Positions 8,517 to 17,722 of a DNA stretch of 34,857 nt are shown here, piece after piece. The translations under genes were made by a program, and so were the position numbers. The DNA is taken from positions 1 to 34,857 of the forward strand of contig JAFTCE010000066.1 of NCBI GenBank assembly GCA_017454855.1, in the 5' to 3' direction. Each line of letters starts with the position of its first letter. Position 1 is the first letter of the stretch. The notes beneath the pieces are model-generated. The model saw only the letters and a list, made by a program, of their open reading frames with translations, made no database searches and was not told where the DNA came from. The stretch comes from Desulfovibrio sp. (lineage in GTDB: Bacteria > Desulfobacterota > Desulfovibrionia > Desulfovibrionales > Desulfovibrionaceae).

Positions 8517-9419
8517 TCATGCTCCGCCATGCCACTGCTTGGCTGAAAGCTCTGCCAGGCTGGCGATCAGCGCCTGTGTTCCTTCCTTGCCTTTGCCCTT
8601 TGCCTGCATGCTGCGATAGAGTTCGTCTGCAAGGGTGATGCCCGGCAGGACGAGGTGCATGCGTCGGCATTCATCAAGGCAAAGGCCCAAATCTTTGATA
8701 AAATGATCAATGAAGAAGCCTGGAGCGAAATCCTTCTGCAGCATACGCCGTCCCAAGGTGTTCATGGCAGCGCTGCCAGCGGCGCCGACAACGACAAGTT
8801 CCATCCATTGCGCTACGTTGAGACCTGCTTCCTGAGCAAAGAGCAGGGATTCGCATGTACTGAACATCACGCCTGCAATGGCGACCTGATTGGCAAGTTT
8901 GGCTTTTTGTCCGAAACCAGGCCCGCCACAGTGCAGGATTTTGCCGCCCATTTTCTGAAAGCAGGGCAACAGGCGTTTGTAGCTACTTGCTTCTCCCCCC
9001 ACAAAGATGGAGAGTTGAGCTTCCCGTGCACCAATGTCACCGCCCGTTACGGGGGCGTCCAAGGCGTCGCAGCCATGCAGCCGTGCTTTCGCTGCAATGC
9101 GTTCTGCCAAGGCCGGACTGGAAGTACTCATATCGCAAAGGATCCCGCCTTGACGTAAGCCATGCAGGGCGCCATTTTCGCCAAGCATTACTTCCTCCAC
9201 ATCAGCCGGGTAGCCTACTATGGAAAAAACGACATCAGACACTTCTGCGGCTAAGCGGGGTGAATCTGCCCAACGCGCCCCTTTGTCGAGAAGCGGTTGG
9301 GTTTTGGACTTCGTACGATTATATACCGTCAGCGTATACCCGGCATCCAGCAAATGCCCTGCCATGGACAAGCCCATGACCCCGGTGCCAATCCAACCGA
9401 TACGTAGATCCTGCATCAT
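8517..9419 (-). CDS. NAD(P)-dependent beta-hydroxyacid dehydrogenase (HIBADH/GarR family)
   Basis: 300 residues, the family's normal length. The Rossmann motif GWIGTGVMGLSMAGHLL is at residues 8-24. The substrate-binding signature DAPVTGGDIGA is near 121. The catalytic lysine is Lys174, in GFGQKAKLAN. The family reduces or oxidises 3-hydroxyisobutyrate, tartronate semialdehyde or succinic semialdehyde, and the substrate cannot be decided from sequence alone. AAAGGAG precedes the start by five bases; a second ATG follows immediately. The gene stands alone, with its own strong terminator downstream. Confidence 0.9.
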   Translation of the reverse strand: MMQDLRIGWIGTGVMGLSMAGHLLDAGYTLTVYNRTKSKTQPLLDKGARWADSPRLAAEVSDVVFSIVGYPADVEEVMLGENGALHGLRQGGILCDMSTSSPALAERIAAKARLHGCDALDAPVTGGDIGAREAQLSIFVGGEASSYKRLLPCFQKMGGKILHCGGPGFGQKAKLANQVAIAGVMFSTCESLLFAQEAGLNVAQWMELVVVGAAGSAAMNTLGRRMLQKDFAPGFFIDHFIKDLGLCLDECRRMHLVLPGITLADELYRSMQAKGKGKEGTQALIASLAELSAKQWHGGA

Positions 9420-9558
9420 CGAACTCCTTTTGACGTGATGGACATTCTACACGGACAAGCCAATGCCTACGGAAACGCGGCGTCAATATGAATTTGTCGT
9501 ATTTTCTCATTTTTTGCAAGACCGTGACATTGGGCCTTGGGCTGTAAACGTTTCCATA

Positions 9559-9972
9559 TCAGCATGATACGTTGCGTTCTGCAAAATTTTTAGAAAAATG
9601 ATAATAAAGTTCAAGTTTTTTGAAGTGTACCTCAAGTGACCTTTGTCTACTTGCAACATCGAGGAGCAAAACATTCATATGCAGATATCTCACAGAGGAA
9701 GTCTTTTGAGGTGTCGTTGCGGTAGCACATCTTTGAGAATCGACAGACATGGTGGAAAGTCGTGCGGCTTCAGATCCAATCTGGCCATCACCATTTTCTT
9801 CAAGAGTATGAAGTTGTATCTGCGGAGCGTCTTCGGCATTGTTCAGCCGATGTTCCTCAAAGCTGCGCTTAATGCGGGGAAGAGTACGCAAATCTATTTC
9901 GAAATCCAAAAGTTGAGGACATCCGCCCGGGATGAGGCTGTTGCGTTCCTTATACTTGGGCATGGCGAACAT
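9559..9972 (-). pseudogene. Truncated SrfB-like gene (N-terminal remnant)
   Basis: A 137-residue frame with a strong GGAGGA site eight bases before its ATG, which itself lies two bases after the stop of the upstream SrfA-like gene. This is the layout of a coupled operon gene. Residues 11-26, SLIPGGCPQLLDFEID, resemble from memory the start of SrfB proteins (LIPxSGxQFLDF). SrfB is normally about 1000 residues. The remainder (IQLHTLEENG onward) is low-complexity and not recognised. Only about 140 bases separate it from the next gene, so most of SrfB would be missing. If the resemblance is wrong it is simply an unknown 137-residue protein. Confidence 0.5.
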
Positions 9973-9974
9973 GC

Positions 9975-10976
9975 TTATTTCCTCCGGCAGGATTCAACTC
10001 GGACAAAGGGGATTTCATAGGATTGACGTCCACCATTGGCATCCTTGAAAACCCAGGAACAGGGGGTTCTTTGGCCCTTGCCTCGACATATCATTTCTGC
10101 TTGGCCCCAGCGTTCTCCATCCGTACAAGCTGCGCCGCTAGACGTTACCGAAAGTACACCATTATTTCCTAACCTGGCAGAAGTAGCACCAATGCACATG
10201 CGACCTCCGCTGGGGTCAAAGACGCGGCGTTTGCCGTTTTTTCCGTTTGCTCCGAAGCAGAAGCATTCACGTATGGTTCGTTTGGAAAAGTATTCCGGTC
10301 GTGTACCCTGCCAGCAACCCTCCAGAAAATCGAGATTTCCTGACTTGGCCGCATCGGGGGGAATATGTAACTCTTCTCCAATCCGTGGTTTCCTAGAAGA
10401 TTTTTGAGGAGGGACTCTTTTTTCCTCTTTTTTTTCAATTTTGGGCTGTGCAGCTGGCACAGTGTGTTGCTGCAGAGGTTTTTCTTTCTTGGGTGCGACT
10501 GTGCGCTGTTTTGGCTTTGAACCAATTTCCTGCGCTTGGGGCATGGGCGTCGTGGGCAGCAGCTCAGCCAGAGTCAGCTGCTGGGTCGATTGATCGTGAA
10601 CAGTGTCATCAGGTGCAACATTTTCTTGAATTGCTGAGGATCCGGGCACATGTGCATGAGTATCTGTAATATTTTTGGTAGTTACAGGCGCAGCCTCCAT
10701 AACGACCACAGCTTGCTGTGTATCGGGAATATATCCTTCTGCCGTTATGATTACGCCTTCTGCCGTCTGAAATGATCCATCTGGCAAACAGTGTAAAATA
10801 CGGGTTTGCCGACCATCAGGCAAACGAATTATTGCTCCTGGCCCAAGATGTAGTGGTGCGCGTGGAGCAGGTATGGACGGCGAACGATTCCCTAATTGGT
10901 CATTGCCATATGAGGCATCCCGTGCCAATAAGAAAAAAAAGAACGTAAACATCATGAACATCATGCAATACTTCAC
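9975..10976 (-). CDS. Secreted protein with SrfA-type C-terminal domain
   Basis: 333 residues from a GTG at 10976, chosen because GGAGGA lies four bases upstream and it opens a clean signal peptide: KYCMMFMMFTFFFFLLA, then RDASYG. An upstream ATG (11084) would bury this signal. After the signal comes a short region containing LPDGRQTRILHCLPDGSFQ, then a Pro/Lys/Gln-rich linker (about 110-205). The Cys-rich C-terminal domain begins IPPDAAKSGNLDFLEGCWQG and contains GKRRVF, MCIGATSA and ACTDGERWGQAEMICRGKG. This matches, from memory, the end of SrfA proteins of the Salmonella SrfABC set. Function is unknown, and export to the periplasm is inferred from the signal. Confidence 0.65.
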   Translation of the reverse strand: MKYCMMFMMFTFFFFLLARDASYGNDQLGNRSPSIPAPRAPLHLGPGAIIRLPDGRQTRILHCLPDGSFQTAEGVIITAEGYIPDTQQAVVVMEAAPVTTKNITDTHAHVPGSSAIQENVAPDDTVHDQSTQQLTLAELLPTTPMPQAQEIGSKPKQRTVAPKKEKPLQQHTVPAAQPKIEKKEEKRVPPQKSSRKPRIGEELHIPPDAAKSGNLDFLEGCWQGTRPEYFSKRTIRECFCFGANGKNGKRRVFDPSGGRMCIGATSARLGNNGVLSVTSSGAACTDGERWGQAEMICRGKGQRTPCSWVFKDANGGRQSYEIPFVRVESCRRK

Positions 10977-11122
10977 GGTTTCCTCCAGCGCACACTTGCC
11001 GCGATTGAGTTCAGACGAGAACCCCGTTCCCATGAAACAATCATCGTGATATTTTATGGTTCGTGACGAAAACCTTACCAGCATGGGCAGTCATAAAACG
11101 ATTTTCACCTCAATCAGACTGT

Positions 11123-11906
11123 CTATCTGATTCGATGAAAATAGGCATCCCATGTAGAATTATCCTTATTCATCCCCTTGCACATAGTACCATGCTCAGA
11201 GGTTTTGTGGCAGATAATGTGCAAGCTATCGTAGAAAGTCTGATTGCGACGGCATTTGGGGCTACTTAGATCACTATACAACATCCCTTCCTTAAGACTT
11301 GCGCTTGCATCACCTGCACAGATGTCGTGTTTTTCATGGACAAATTCCCTGCCCTTTGCCATGAGCGTTAAAAGCAAATTCGAAGATAACAGGTTCATGT
11401 GTACGCATATTCTCAATGCCTGTGTCATAATGCCATCGACCAAGTATAAAATCTAGATTGTCGGCATTTGGGGGGATGATCAAATCCTGTTTGCGTTCTG
11501 CTTGTTCAGTCTGGTGGGAATGTTGCACCACGACCGTTGGTGGAATAGGAGTGACTGTAGGTTGCAATGACTGGCTTGGACGTGCGGGCGTACAGGACGA
11601 AGCACGCGCCAGTGCTTTTTCACGCAGTCTATCAATTTCAATTTTACTTTCACTATACCGTCTTTCCATCAAATGAACGTCATAGGTATTTGTGAAGGGC
11701 AGTGCTGAAAAATGGGGTAGATTCAAGCCGCTCAGCGCTGGCAAGGATCCAAAACTCGAAAAAAGCAATATGAGGAAGAGCAGTAAAAGAAACAGTGGTA
11801 ACAGCCACCATAACAGAATTCCCCGATTCTTTAAGAGGATGTGAGTTACAGCTATGGGAATCATAGGGGACAGTTTGCGAATGATGGTATGATTTATGGC
11901 GGGCAT
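11123..11906 (-). pseudogene. SrfA-like membrane protein gene broken by a +1 frameshift
   Basis: The first frame (11906 to 11334) encodes a single transmembrane segment (LLWWLLPLFLLLLFLILLF), a charged helix, a Pro/Thr linker and the start of the SrfA C-domain: IPPNADNLDFILGRWHYD, then FEFAFNAHGKG. It then stops early. The rest of that domain continues in another frame (to 11123): GREFVHEKHDICAGDASASL and CRRNQTFYDSLHIICHK. These align with MCIGATSARL and CTDGERWGQAEMICRGK in the neighbouring paralogue. The join lies near 11345-11360, in AAAGGGCAGGGAA, and needs one extra base skipped. Full SrfA proteins also have a long N-terminal region missing here. It could be a pseudogene, a sequence error or recoding. 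Confidence 0.65.
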
Positions 11907-11948
11907 GGAAGTTTTTTTCCCTAAAATCAGGCTGTATATTAATCATCT

Positions 11949-11954
11949 ATTATA
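11949..11954 (-). promoter_or_regulatory. Possible -10 box upstream of the SrfA-like gene
   Basis: Minus-strand TATAAT lies 43 bases before the ATG at 11906. It sits beside the palindrome ATATAG-TG-CTATAT. No good -35 box is visible at 16-18 bases. Confidence 0.3.
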
Positions 11955-11978
11955 TAGCACTATATCGATAAGGTTTTG

Positions 11979-12848
11979 TTATCGTGAACCGAACATTGGC
12001 AGTTTGGCTACATAGCAAGGATCCAAGTTTTCCAAAAAAGATAAAAGATCGTGAACATTATTTGTGCGACATGCCAGATACGCCAGGACATATTCCCTAT
12101 GCGTCAGACGATTTTGAAAGATGGTATACCGCCGTTCGGGTTCGGTAAAGGAAAGTTTGAGCATACGTCCTACTGCTGGATGGATTGGCAGCCAAAAGTC
12201 GTTGAACGGATGGACATATGTCGAACGAATACATGGAGGAATACTCCCAAGTTCGAGCAGTTGTAACAGGCTGTCAGCGATGTGAAGCACAAGGTCTGGC
12301 CCCGGGTGATTGATGGTCAAAAAAAGTTGCTGATCGCGCCATCTTTCACGCAATAGGGGAGTACAATGGATAAGAGAATTTTTTTCCTTGAGTTCCTCAT
12401 GAGCCAAAGAGTCTTCAGCGATTGCTTCTAGGACTGATTGATCACCAAGAATGGCTGGACTGCCCTTGAGGTAAAGGCGTAAGGTTGTTTGGGGATCGCT
12501 TTTTTGCAATAGCTTTTCCAGTAAGCTATTAGTAAAATTGATGGGACCACCACTTTGCCAGAACGGCCAGTACCCTTTGAAAAAGAGATTTGGAATTTCG
12601 ACATGCTTGCAATGAGAGGGCAGGGATGCAAGCATCTGCTCCGAGGAATGTTCCTTCCATTTGGACGGCAGATATTGGTATAAAAAAAGAGAACAGCGTT
12701 CCAAGTCTCTCGCGTCGACAGCTTCTTTGGTATAATTGATATAGCGGCGTACATGGAAATAGCGGGTAAAAGCTGGAGTATTCTTCAGTATAGGCAACAG
12801 CATGTCGCCTTGGCAATTTGCGTGAAGAATACAGAGGGACTGAGGCAT
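11979..12848 (-). CDS. WcbI-like polysaccharide biosynthesis protein
   Basis: 289 residues from the ATG at 12848. A TTG at 12875 would add nine residues, and neither start has a strong ribosome site. The N-terminus LCILHANCQGDMLLPIL carries the NCQ motif of the WcbI family (putative acetyltransferases with an SGNH-like fold, named from Burkholderia capsule loci). A later conserved-looking stretch is YVHPFNDFWLPIHPA. No signal peptide or transmembrane segment is evident. The likely role is modification of a surface glycan, but no capsule genes are adjacent. It follows the small membrane protein gene by 42 bases and is probably co-transcribed with it. Confidence 0.6.
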   Translation of the reverse strand: MPQSLCILHANCQGDMLLPILKNTPAFTRYFHVRRYINYTKEAVDARDLERCSLFLYQYLPSKWKEHSSEQMLASLPSHCKHVEIPNLFFKGYWPFWQSGGPINFTNSLLEKLLQKSDPQTTLRLYLKGSPAILGDQSVLEAIAEDSLAHEELKEKNSLIHCTPLLRERWRDQQLFLTINHPGPDLVLHIADSLLQLLELGSIPPCIRSTYVHPFNDFWLPIHPAVGRMLKLSFTEPERRYTIFQNRLTHREYVLAYLACRTNNVHDLLSFLENLDPCYVAKLPMFGSR

Positions 12849-12890
12849 GGAGTAGCTTCGTCTATAAATTGTCAAATTGAGATTACGGAA

Positions 12891-13058
12891 TCATGAGAGA
12901 ATCCAATACAGGATAAAGGCTGAAAAAATAACGATAACCACAGCCAACATGGTACGAGCATGCTGATTCCACTCAAATGGGGCATCTTCGTCTTCGAGGT
13001 TCTCACCATCGGTAGAAGGAGCCTTAAACAAGGCTTGTAATTTAGATTTGAACGACAT
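12891..13058 (-). CDS. Small single-pass membrane protein, 55 residues
   Basis: The frame starts at an ATG (13058) preceded by AAAGGGA and ends in TGA at 12891. Residues 1-34 are polar and charged, with an acidic run ENLEDEDAPFEW. Residues 37-54 are a hydrophobic helix (MLAVVIVIFSAFILYWIL) ending at Ser55. This predicts an inner-membrane protein with a short cytoplasmic domain, assuming N-in topology. The family is not recognised. It sits between dnaE and the WcbI-like gene on the same strand. Confidence 0.7.
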   Translation of the reverse strand: MSFKSKLQALFKAPSTDGENLEDEDAPFEWNQHARTMLAVVIVIFSAFILYWILS

Positions 13059-13290
13059 ATACATCCCTTTAAATTTTTTGATATTTCAGCTAGTTGTATT
13101 AACGATTACGGTATCAATGACATTGCTGATGCTGTAACTAGTTGAATTATCTTCTATCCCATCGGGACACCATGTATTACCCACAAAAATCAATCCTTAA
13201 GCCTAGCCTTCACAATTCGTAAGTTGGATTCTTTGCGTTACGGCCTACATCATCTCGTAATAAAATTAAAGGGTATTTTTCGGCAAAAAC
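13059..13290. other. Intergenic region downstream of dnaE
   Basis: This AT-rich spacer holds the ribosome site of the 55-residue protein at its left edge. CTAGTTG occurs as a direct repeat (near 13090 and 13139), the second copy overlapping AACTAG, which is inverted to it. The weak arms CGTAA and TTACG near 13220-13245 are too short for a confident dnaE terminator. I see no other gene. Confidence 0.5.
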
Positions 13291-16200
13291 TTACGATGCC
13301 CATGCAGTTAATGCCCTTTCCAGCTCAGGCCCCGGTGACACCTTGAGGGCAGAGTCAAGGTGCAACACACACATATGTCCATCAAGATGGACTTCGGCAT
13401 ACGCCTCTACAGTCCCTGCAAATTTTTCCAGAATGTTGCGCAGGGCGAGCATATCATCGCGTCCCAACCGGTTTTGGGGGATATGGATTCTGATGGGAGC
13501 ATCGCTTTTTCCACAAATATCTATGAGAGAAACAGCACTCAATCCAAGCAGTCTGGTTTCGGGCAGCGTATCTTCATTATTGTCGTCAATGCCATGAGCA
13601 TTGGTATTTTTCGTTTGCTGTTTGTCCAATCGGGCCGTCAGACAGATGGGTTGGTCAGAGTGCAACAAATTACGACAAGAAGTATATACTTCGGGGAAGA
13701 AAATCACCTCTCCGTGCCCTGTAAGGTCTTCAATATCAGCAAATGCCATGCGTTCCCCTTTTGATTTGGTGATTATTTCTTTGATGTTGGTCACCAATAC
13801 AGCACATCGAATTTCTGCCTCTGGGCAAAGGTCATGTGTATCTTTAAGTTTTGTTAGCCTTAGGCGGTCTATTTCACGACTAAATGGTTGCAAGGGGTGA
13901 CTTGTGAGGTAGAAACCAAGGGCGTCTTTTTCGGCTTGAAGTTTTTCGTCGTCAGGCATTTCGGCAATGGATGCTTCCGGACAGTCTATACCTATACCGG
14001 GAAGGGATTCGGCGTCTTTAGAAGAAGACATGGCAAGCAGTGAAATCTGTTTGGATGTTTTGTCCTTTGCATTTTTCTGCGCACGAGATACTACGATATC
14101 CAAGGCTGCCAACAATGCCGCACGGGGGACACCAAAACAATCGCAAGCTCCTCCCTTGACAAGGGATTCCAGAACTCGTCGTGTGACCTTACGCAGATTT
14201 ACACGACAACACATATCGAGGAGAGAGCTGTACGGGCCGTTGCCTAGACGTGCTTCCACAATTTCACCTATGGCTTCATCACCGACATTTTTGATACCCC
14301 CCAAACCGAAGACAACCTGGCCGTCGTGGGCTGTGAACTCTCGACGGCTGACGTTTACTGATGCTTGAGCTACAGAAATATTCATATCCCTGCAGCAGGA
14401 AACATATTTGAGCAGCTTGTCCTGGTTGCCTATTTCAGAAGTCAATAAAGCAGCCATGAATTCTTCTTTGTAATGCACTTTGAGATAGGCCGTGTAATAG
14501 GAAATAAGCGCATATGCAGCGGAATGCGACTTATTGAAACCATATTGGGCAAATTTTTCCATCAAATCAAAAATTTCATTTGCCTTGTCCTCACTAATGC
14601 TGTTTTTCGCCGCTCCAGCAACAAAGTTGATACGTTCCTTAGCCATGGCCTCGGCTTTCTTCTTGCCCATGGCTCTGCGCAACAAGTCAGCTCCTCCCAA
14701 TGTATAATTGGCAATAATTTGCGCAATTTGCATGACTTGTTCTTGATAGACGATAACACCATAGGTATCACGCAGACAATCCTCAAGAGATTCATGAGGG
14801 TAGACGACAGGCACCTGACCGTGCTTGCGCTTAATGAATTCATCCACCATGCCAGAACCTAAAGGTCCAGGACGGTATAGGGCAAGCATGGCGATGATGT
14901 CTTCAAAGCAGGAAGGTTTGAGCATGCGCAGGTACTGACGCATGCCAGAGCTTTCAACTTGGAAAACACCGTCGGTATCTCCTCGAGAAAATAGGTCGTA
15001 TGTTTCATCATCGGTGAGGGGAAGAACATCTAGATCGGGTGGCGTTTTGCCTTGCAGAGCAATATTATCCAATACATCTTGAATAAGAGTCATTGTCTTG
15101 AGGCCAAGGAAATCGAATTTGACAAGTCCTGTTTTTTCGGTCATGGGACCGTCAAACTGGGTAACCAGTTCATTATGCTTGCCTAGGTAGAGGGGCAGGT
15201 ATTCCACCATGGGTTTGTCCGATACGACAAGACCAGCCGCATGGGTAGATGCATGACGTGCCAGTCCTTCCAGACGTTGCGCTGTATCCAAAAGATGCTT
15301 GACCCCAGGATCCGTTTTGTACGTCTGGGCCAGATCCGGCTCTCTATCCAAGGCATCTTTAATGGTGATATTGATGTCTGCAGGTACCAGTTTGGCGATT
15401 TTGTCCGTTTCCGCAAAACTCATACCTAAGGCTCGTCCCACATCACGGACAACTCCCTTGGCTTTCATAGTACCAAACGTGGTGATTTGCGCCACTGAAT
15501 CCGCACCGTAGGTATCGACCATATGTTTAATGACTTCGTTGCGGCGACGTTCGCAGAAATCTACATCGATATCGGGAAGTGAGACGCGTTCTATATTTAG
15601 AAAGCGCTCGAACAGTAAATTGTAGGGTAGGGGATCCAGGTTGGTAATGCGCAGCGCCCAGGCAACCAGTGAACCTGCAGCCGAACCACGACCGGGACCC
15701 ACAGGAACTTTATGATTCTTTGCCCAATTGATAAATTCCTGAACTATAAGAAAATACCCTGGAAAGCCCATTTCCAGGATGACTTTCAACTCGTATTGCA
15801 AACGATCTCGATAAACGTTTTTGTCAATATTGTCACGATCGGGATGCGTCGCGAGACGTTGTTCCAAACCTTCTTCGGCGAGCTTGCGAAATTCCGACTC
15901 CAGGCTCATGCCCTTGGACAATTTGTAGGCAGGAAAATAGTGATGGCCGAAATCCAGTTCTACTTGACATTCTTCAGCAATGCGCATGGTATTAGCAAGC
16001 GCTTCTGGCACATGTGAAAATGCGTTCTCCATGTCTTCGGAGGATTTGAAGTACAGTTCATTGGTGTTGAATTTCATGCGCTTCGGATCGTTCATGGTTG
16101 TCTGCGTCTGTATGCAGAGCAGCACCTCATGCGCTTCGGCGTCTTCCTTATTGAGATAGTGGCAATCATTGGTCGCTACCAAAGGCAGGTTTTCACTTTC

Positions 16201-16782
16201 GGCCAATTCCATAAGGGCCGTATTGACCAATTCTTGTGATTGTAGTCCGTTGGATTGGAGTTCCAGATAGAAATGGCCGGGATAGATGGAGGCATATTCG
16301 CGTGCGAGATCGCGGGCTTTGTCCATCTGATGTGCGAGAACAGCCTTGGGAATTTCACCTGCAATGCAGGCAGAAAGGCATGTCAGACCTTCGGCATATT
16401 TGCGAAGTAAGACCTTGTCCACACGTGGTTTGTAGTAAAAGCCCTGCAAATAGCCAGCAGTAACAAGTTTGACCAAATTATGATACCCCGTCATATCCCG
16501 AGCGAGGAGGATGAGATGATGACGTATGCGTGCAAGGGGTGAATCTGAACTCTTATCCGCATGATTGTGACAGACATAGACCTCACAGCCGAAAATAGGC
16601 TTGATGCCCACATCCTTGCAGCCCTGAAAAAAATATGCTGTACCGTACATGTTCCCGTGATCCGTGATGGCACAGGCACTCATACCAAGCTCCTTGGCAC
16701 GAATGCAGGCATCCTTGATGCGGATAGCGCCGTCAAGCAGACTATATTCAGTATGGCAATGCAGGTGGACAAAATCAGTCAT
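13291..16782 (-). CDS. dnaE: DNA polymerase III alpha subunit
   Basis: Catalytic subunit of the replicative polymerase. 1163 residues is normal for DnaE1. The N-terminal PHP domain is intact in outline (HLHCHTEYSLLDGA, AITDHGNMYG). The polymerase palm has PGRGSAAGSLVAW and PDIDVDFCERRR near 400-410, with the Asp pair at about the E. coli 401/403 positions. Downstream are fingers-region motifs (GVFQVESSGMRQYL, YGVIVYQEQVMQIAQ, FNKSHSAAYALISYYTAYLK), a helix-hairpin-helix segment and an OB domain near 1000 (GHGEVIFFPEVY). GGAGG lies seven bases before the ATG. It follows the HD hydrolase gene by 48 bases. Confidence 0.98.
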   Translation of the reverse strand: MTDFVHLHCHTEYSLLDGAIRIKDACIRAKELGMSACAITDHGNMYGTAYFFQGCKDVGIKPIFGCEVYVCHNHADKSSDSPLARIRHHLILLARDMTGYHNLVKLVTAGYLQGFYYKPRVDKVLLRKYAEGLTCLSACIAGEIPKAVLAHQMDKARDLAREYASIYPGHFYLELQSNGLQSQELVNTALMELAESENLPLVATNDCHYLNKEDAEAHEVLLCIQTQTTMNDPKRMKFNTNELYFKSSEDMENAFSHVPEALANTMRIAEECQVELDFGHHYFPAYKLSKGMSLESEFRKLAEEGLEQRLATHPDRDNIDKNVYRDRLQYELKVILEMGFPGYFLIVQEFINWAKNHKVPVGPGRGSAAGSLVAWALRITNLDPLPYNLLFERFLNIERVSLPDIDVDFCERRRNEVIKHMVDTYGADSVAQITTFGTMKAKGVVRDVGRALGMSFAETDKIAKLVPADINITIKDALDREPDLAQTYKTDPGVKHLLDTAQRLEGLARHASTHAAGLVVSDKPMVEYLPLYLGKHNELVTQFDGPMTEKTGLVKFDFLGLKTMTLIQDVLDNIALQGKTPPDLDVLPLTDDETYDLFSRGDTDGVFQVESSGMRQYLRMLKPSCFEDIIAMLALYRPGPLGSGMVDEFIKRKHGQVPVVYPHESLEDCLRDTYGVIVYQEQVMQIAQIIANYTLGGADLLRRAMGKKKAEAMAKERINFVAGAAKNSISEDKANEIFDLMEKFAQYGFNKSHSAAYALISYYTAYLKVHYKEEFMAALLTSEIGNQDKLLKYVSCCRDMNISVAQASVNVSRREFTAHDGQVVFGLGGIKNVGDEAIGEIVEARLGNGPYSSLLDMCCRVNLRKVTRRVLESLVKGGACDCFGVPRAALLAALDIVVSRAQKNAKDKTSKQISLLAMSSSKDAESLPGIGIDCPEASIAEMPDDEKLQAEKDALGFYLTSHPLQPFSREIDRLRLTKLKDTHDLCPEAEIRCAVLVTNIKEIITKSKGERMAFADIEDLTGHGEVIFFPEVYTSCRNLLHSDQPICLTARLDKQQTKNTNAHGIDDNNEDTLPETRLLGLSAVSLIDICGKSDAPIRIHIPQNRLGRDDMLALRNILEKFAGTVEAYAEVHLDGHMCVLHLDSALKVSPGPELERALTAWAS

Positions 16783-16830
16783 GCATTAACCTCCACGAGG
16801 GCTGTCAAAAAATTTTATAAGCGCTGCTCT

Positions 16831-17628
16831 TCATAAATCATCGGCAAGGGTGAGTTCTTGAATCAAAACGTCACGCAGGGGAGCTTGCGGCGTGCCGTCG
16901 GGCAGGCCGCGTAGCAGTGCCAGCGCATGTCCATTTTTCAAAAACATGCGATGAGAAGATGTGAAGTGCAGATCGTAGAACCATGTGGCGAGTAACAGAC
17001 GGAGATCATTGACACAACGTAGGTCGGTATAGGCTGCTACGCGGCGCTCGCGTACGGCAGCGAGGATACCTTCTCCGGCAATGGTCGCGTCGTCAGGTTG
17101 CTGCAATATCACAGTGGGATTGTATACACTTGAACCATTCAAATGCTCATGCATGACGCGCAGTATGTCCAGTTTATCTGCATCGCGCACAACATTGGTG
17201 ACCAGAGCTGCATCAGCAGGAATGTGCGCAGGCAGAGTGAACCGGTTATGGAGTCCCACACCGGTCTGGACAAGTTTGCGCACAAGAGGACTTTCTTCGG
17301 CTAGACGACCTTCTTTTTTGAGAATGCGCACTCCTAGTTGTCCATGATTGCAGGATTCTTTGTCACGAAAGGTGTGAAAACGTAAATATTGCTCAAAGCG
17401 ACCTACATCGTGGTAAAGGGCGGCCAGCAAGCACGCACGGGAAAGCGAAGCGCAAAAACCTTCATTCTCAACGATTCTTCGTGCATTGTCGAGGACTGAC
17501 ATGGTGTGTTCGCGCTTCAGATCAATAGGGGAAGCATCTCCTTCTTCTTTGACGCGTTCTTTGGCAACATAAGAGGCAAACCATTGTTCATGCGAAGTAA
17601 TACTTACGGAAACATTGATGTTATTCAT
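16831..17628 (-). CDS. HD-domain metal-dependent phosphohydrolase
   Basis: 265 residues. The HD signature is complete: His41 (KREHT), His73-Asp74 (LYHDVGRF) and Asp148 or Asp150 in RDADKLD. This fits a single HD domain with a divalent-metal site. HD proteins of this size hydrolyse nucleotides or cyclic nucleotides, and the substrate cannot be inferred here. There is no signal peptide. The ribosome site is weak (GAATGAAATG). It lies between the DUF3179 gene and dnaE on the same strand. Confidence 0.85.
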   Translation of the reverse strand: MNNINVSVSITSHEQWFASYVAKERVKEEGDASPIDLKREHTMSVLDNARRIVENEGFCASLSRACLLAALYHDVGRFEQYLRFHTFRDKESCNHGQLGVRILKKEGRLAEESPLVRKLVQTGVGLHNRFTLPAHIPADAALVTNVVRDADKLDILRVMHEHLNGSSVYNPTVILQQPDDATIAGEGILAAVRERRVAAYTDLRCVNDLRLLLATWFYDLHFTSSHRMFLKNGHALALLRGLPDGTPQAPLRDVLIQELTLADDL

Positions 17629-17722
17629 TACATTTCATTCACTTTTGGTAGATGTCAGGACAGTTTGAAATATGTAGATGCCTTCATGCGGTTATGGGGC
17701 TTTCTGTGACATGGAAACTGAC

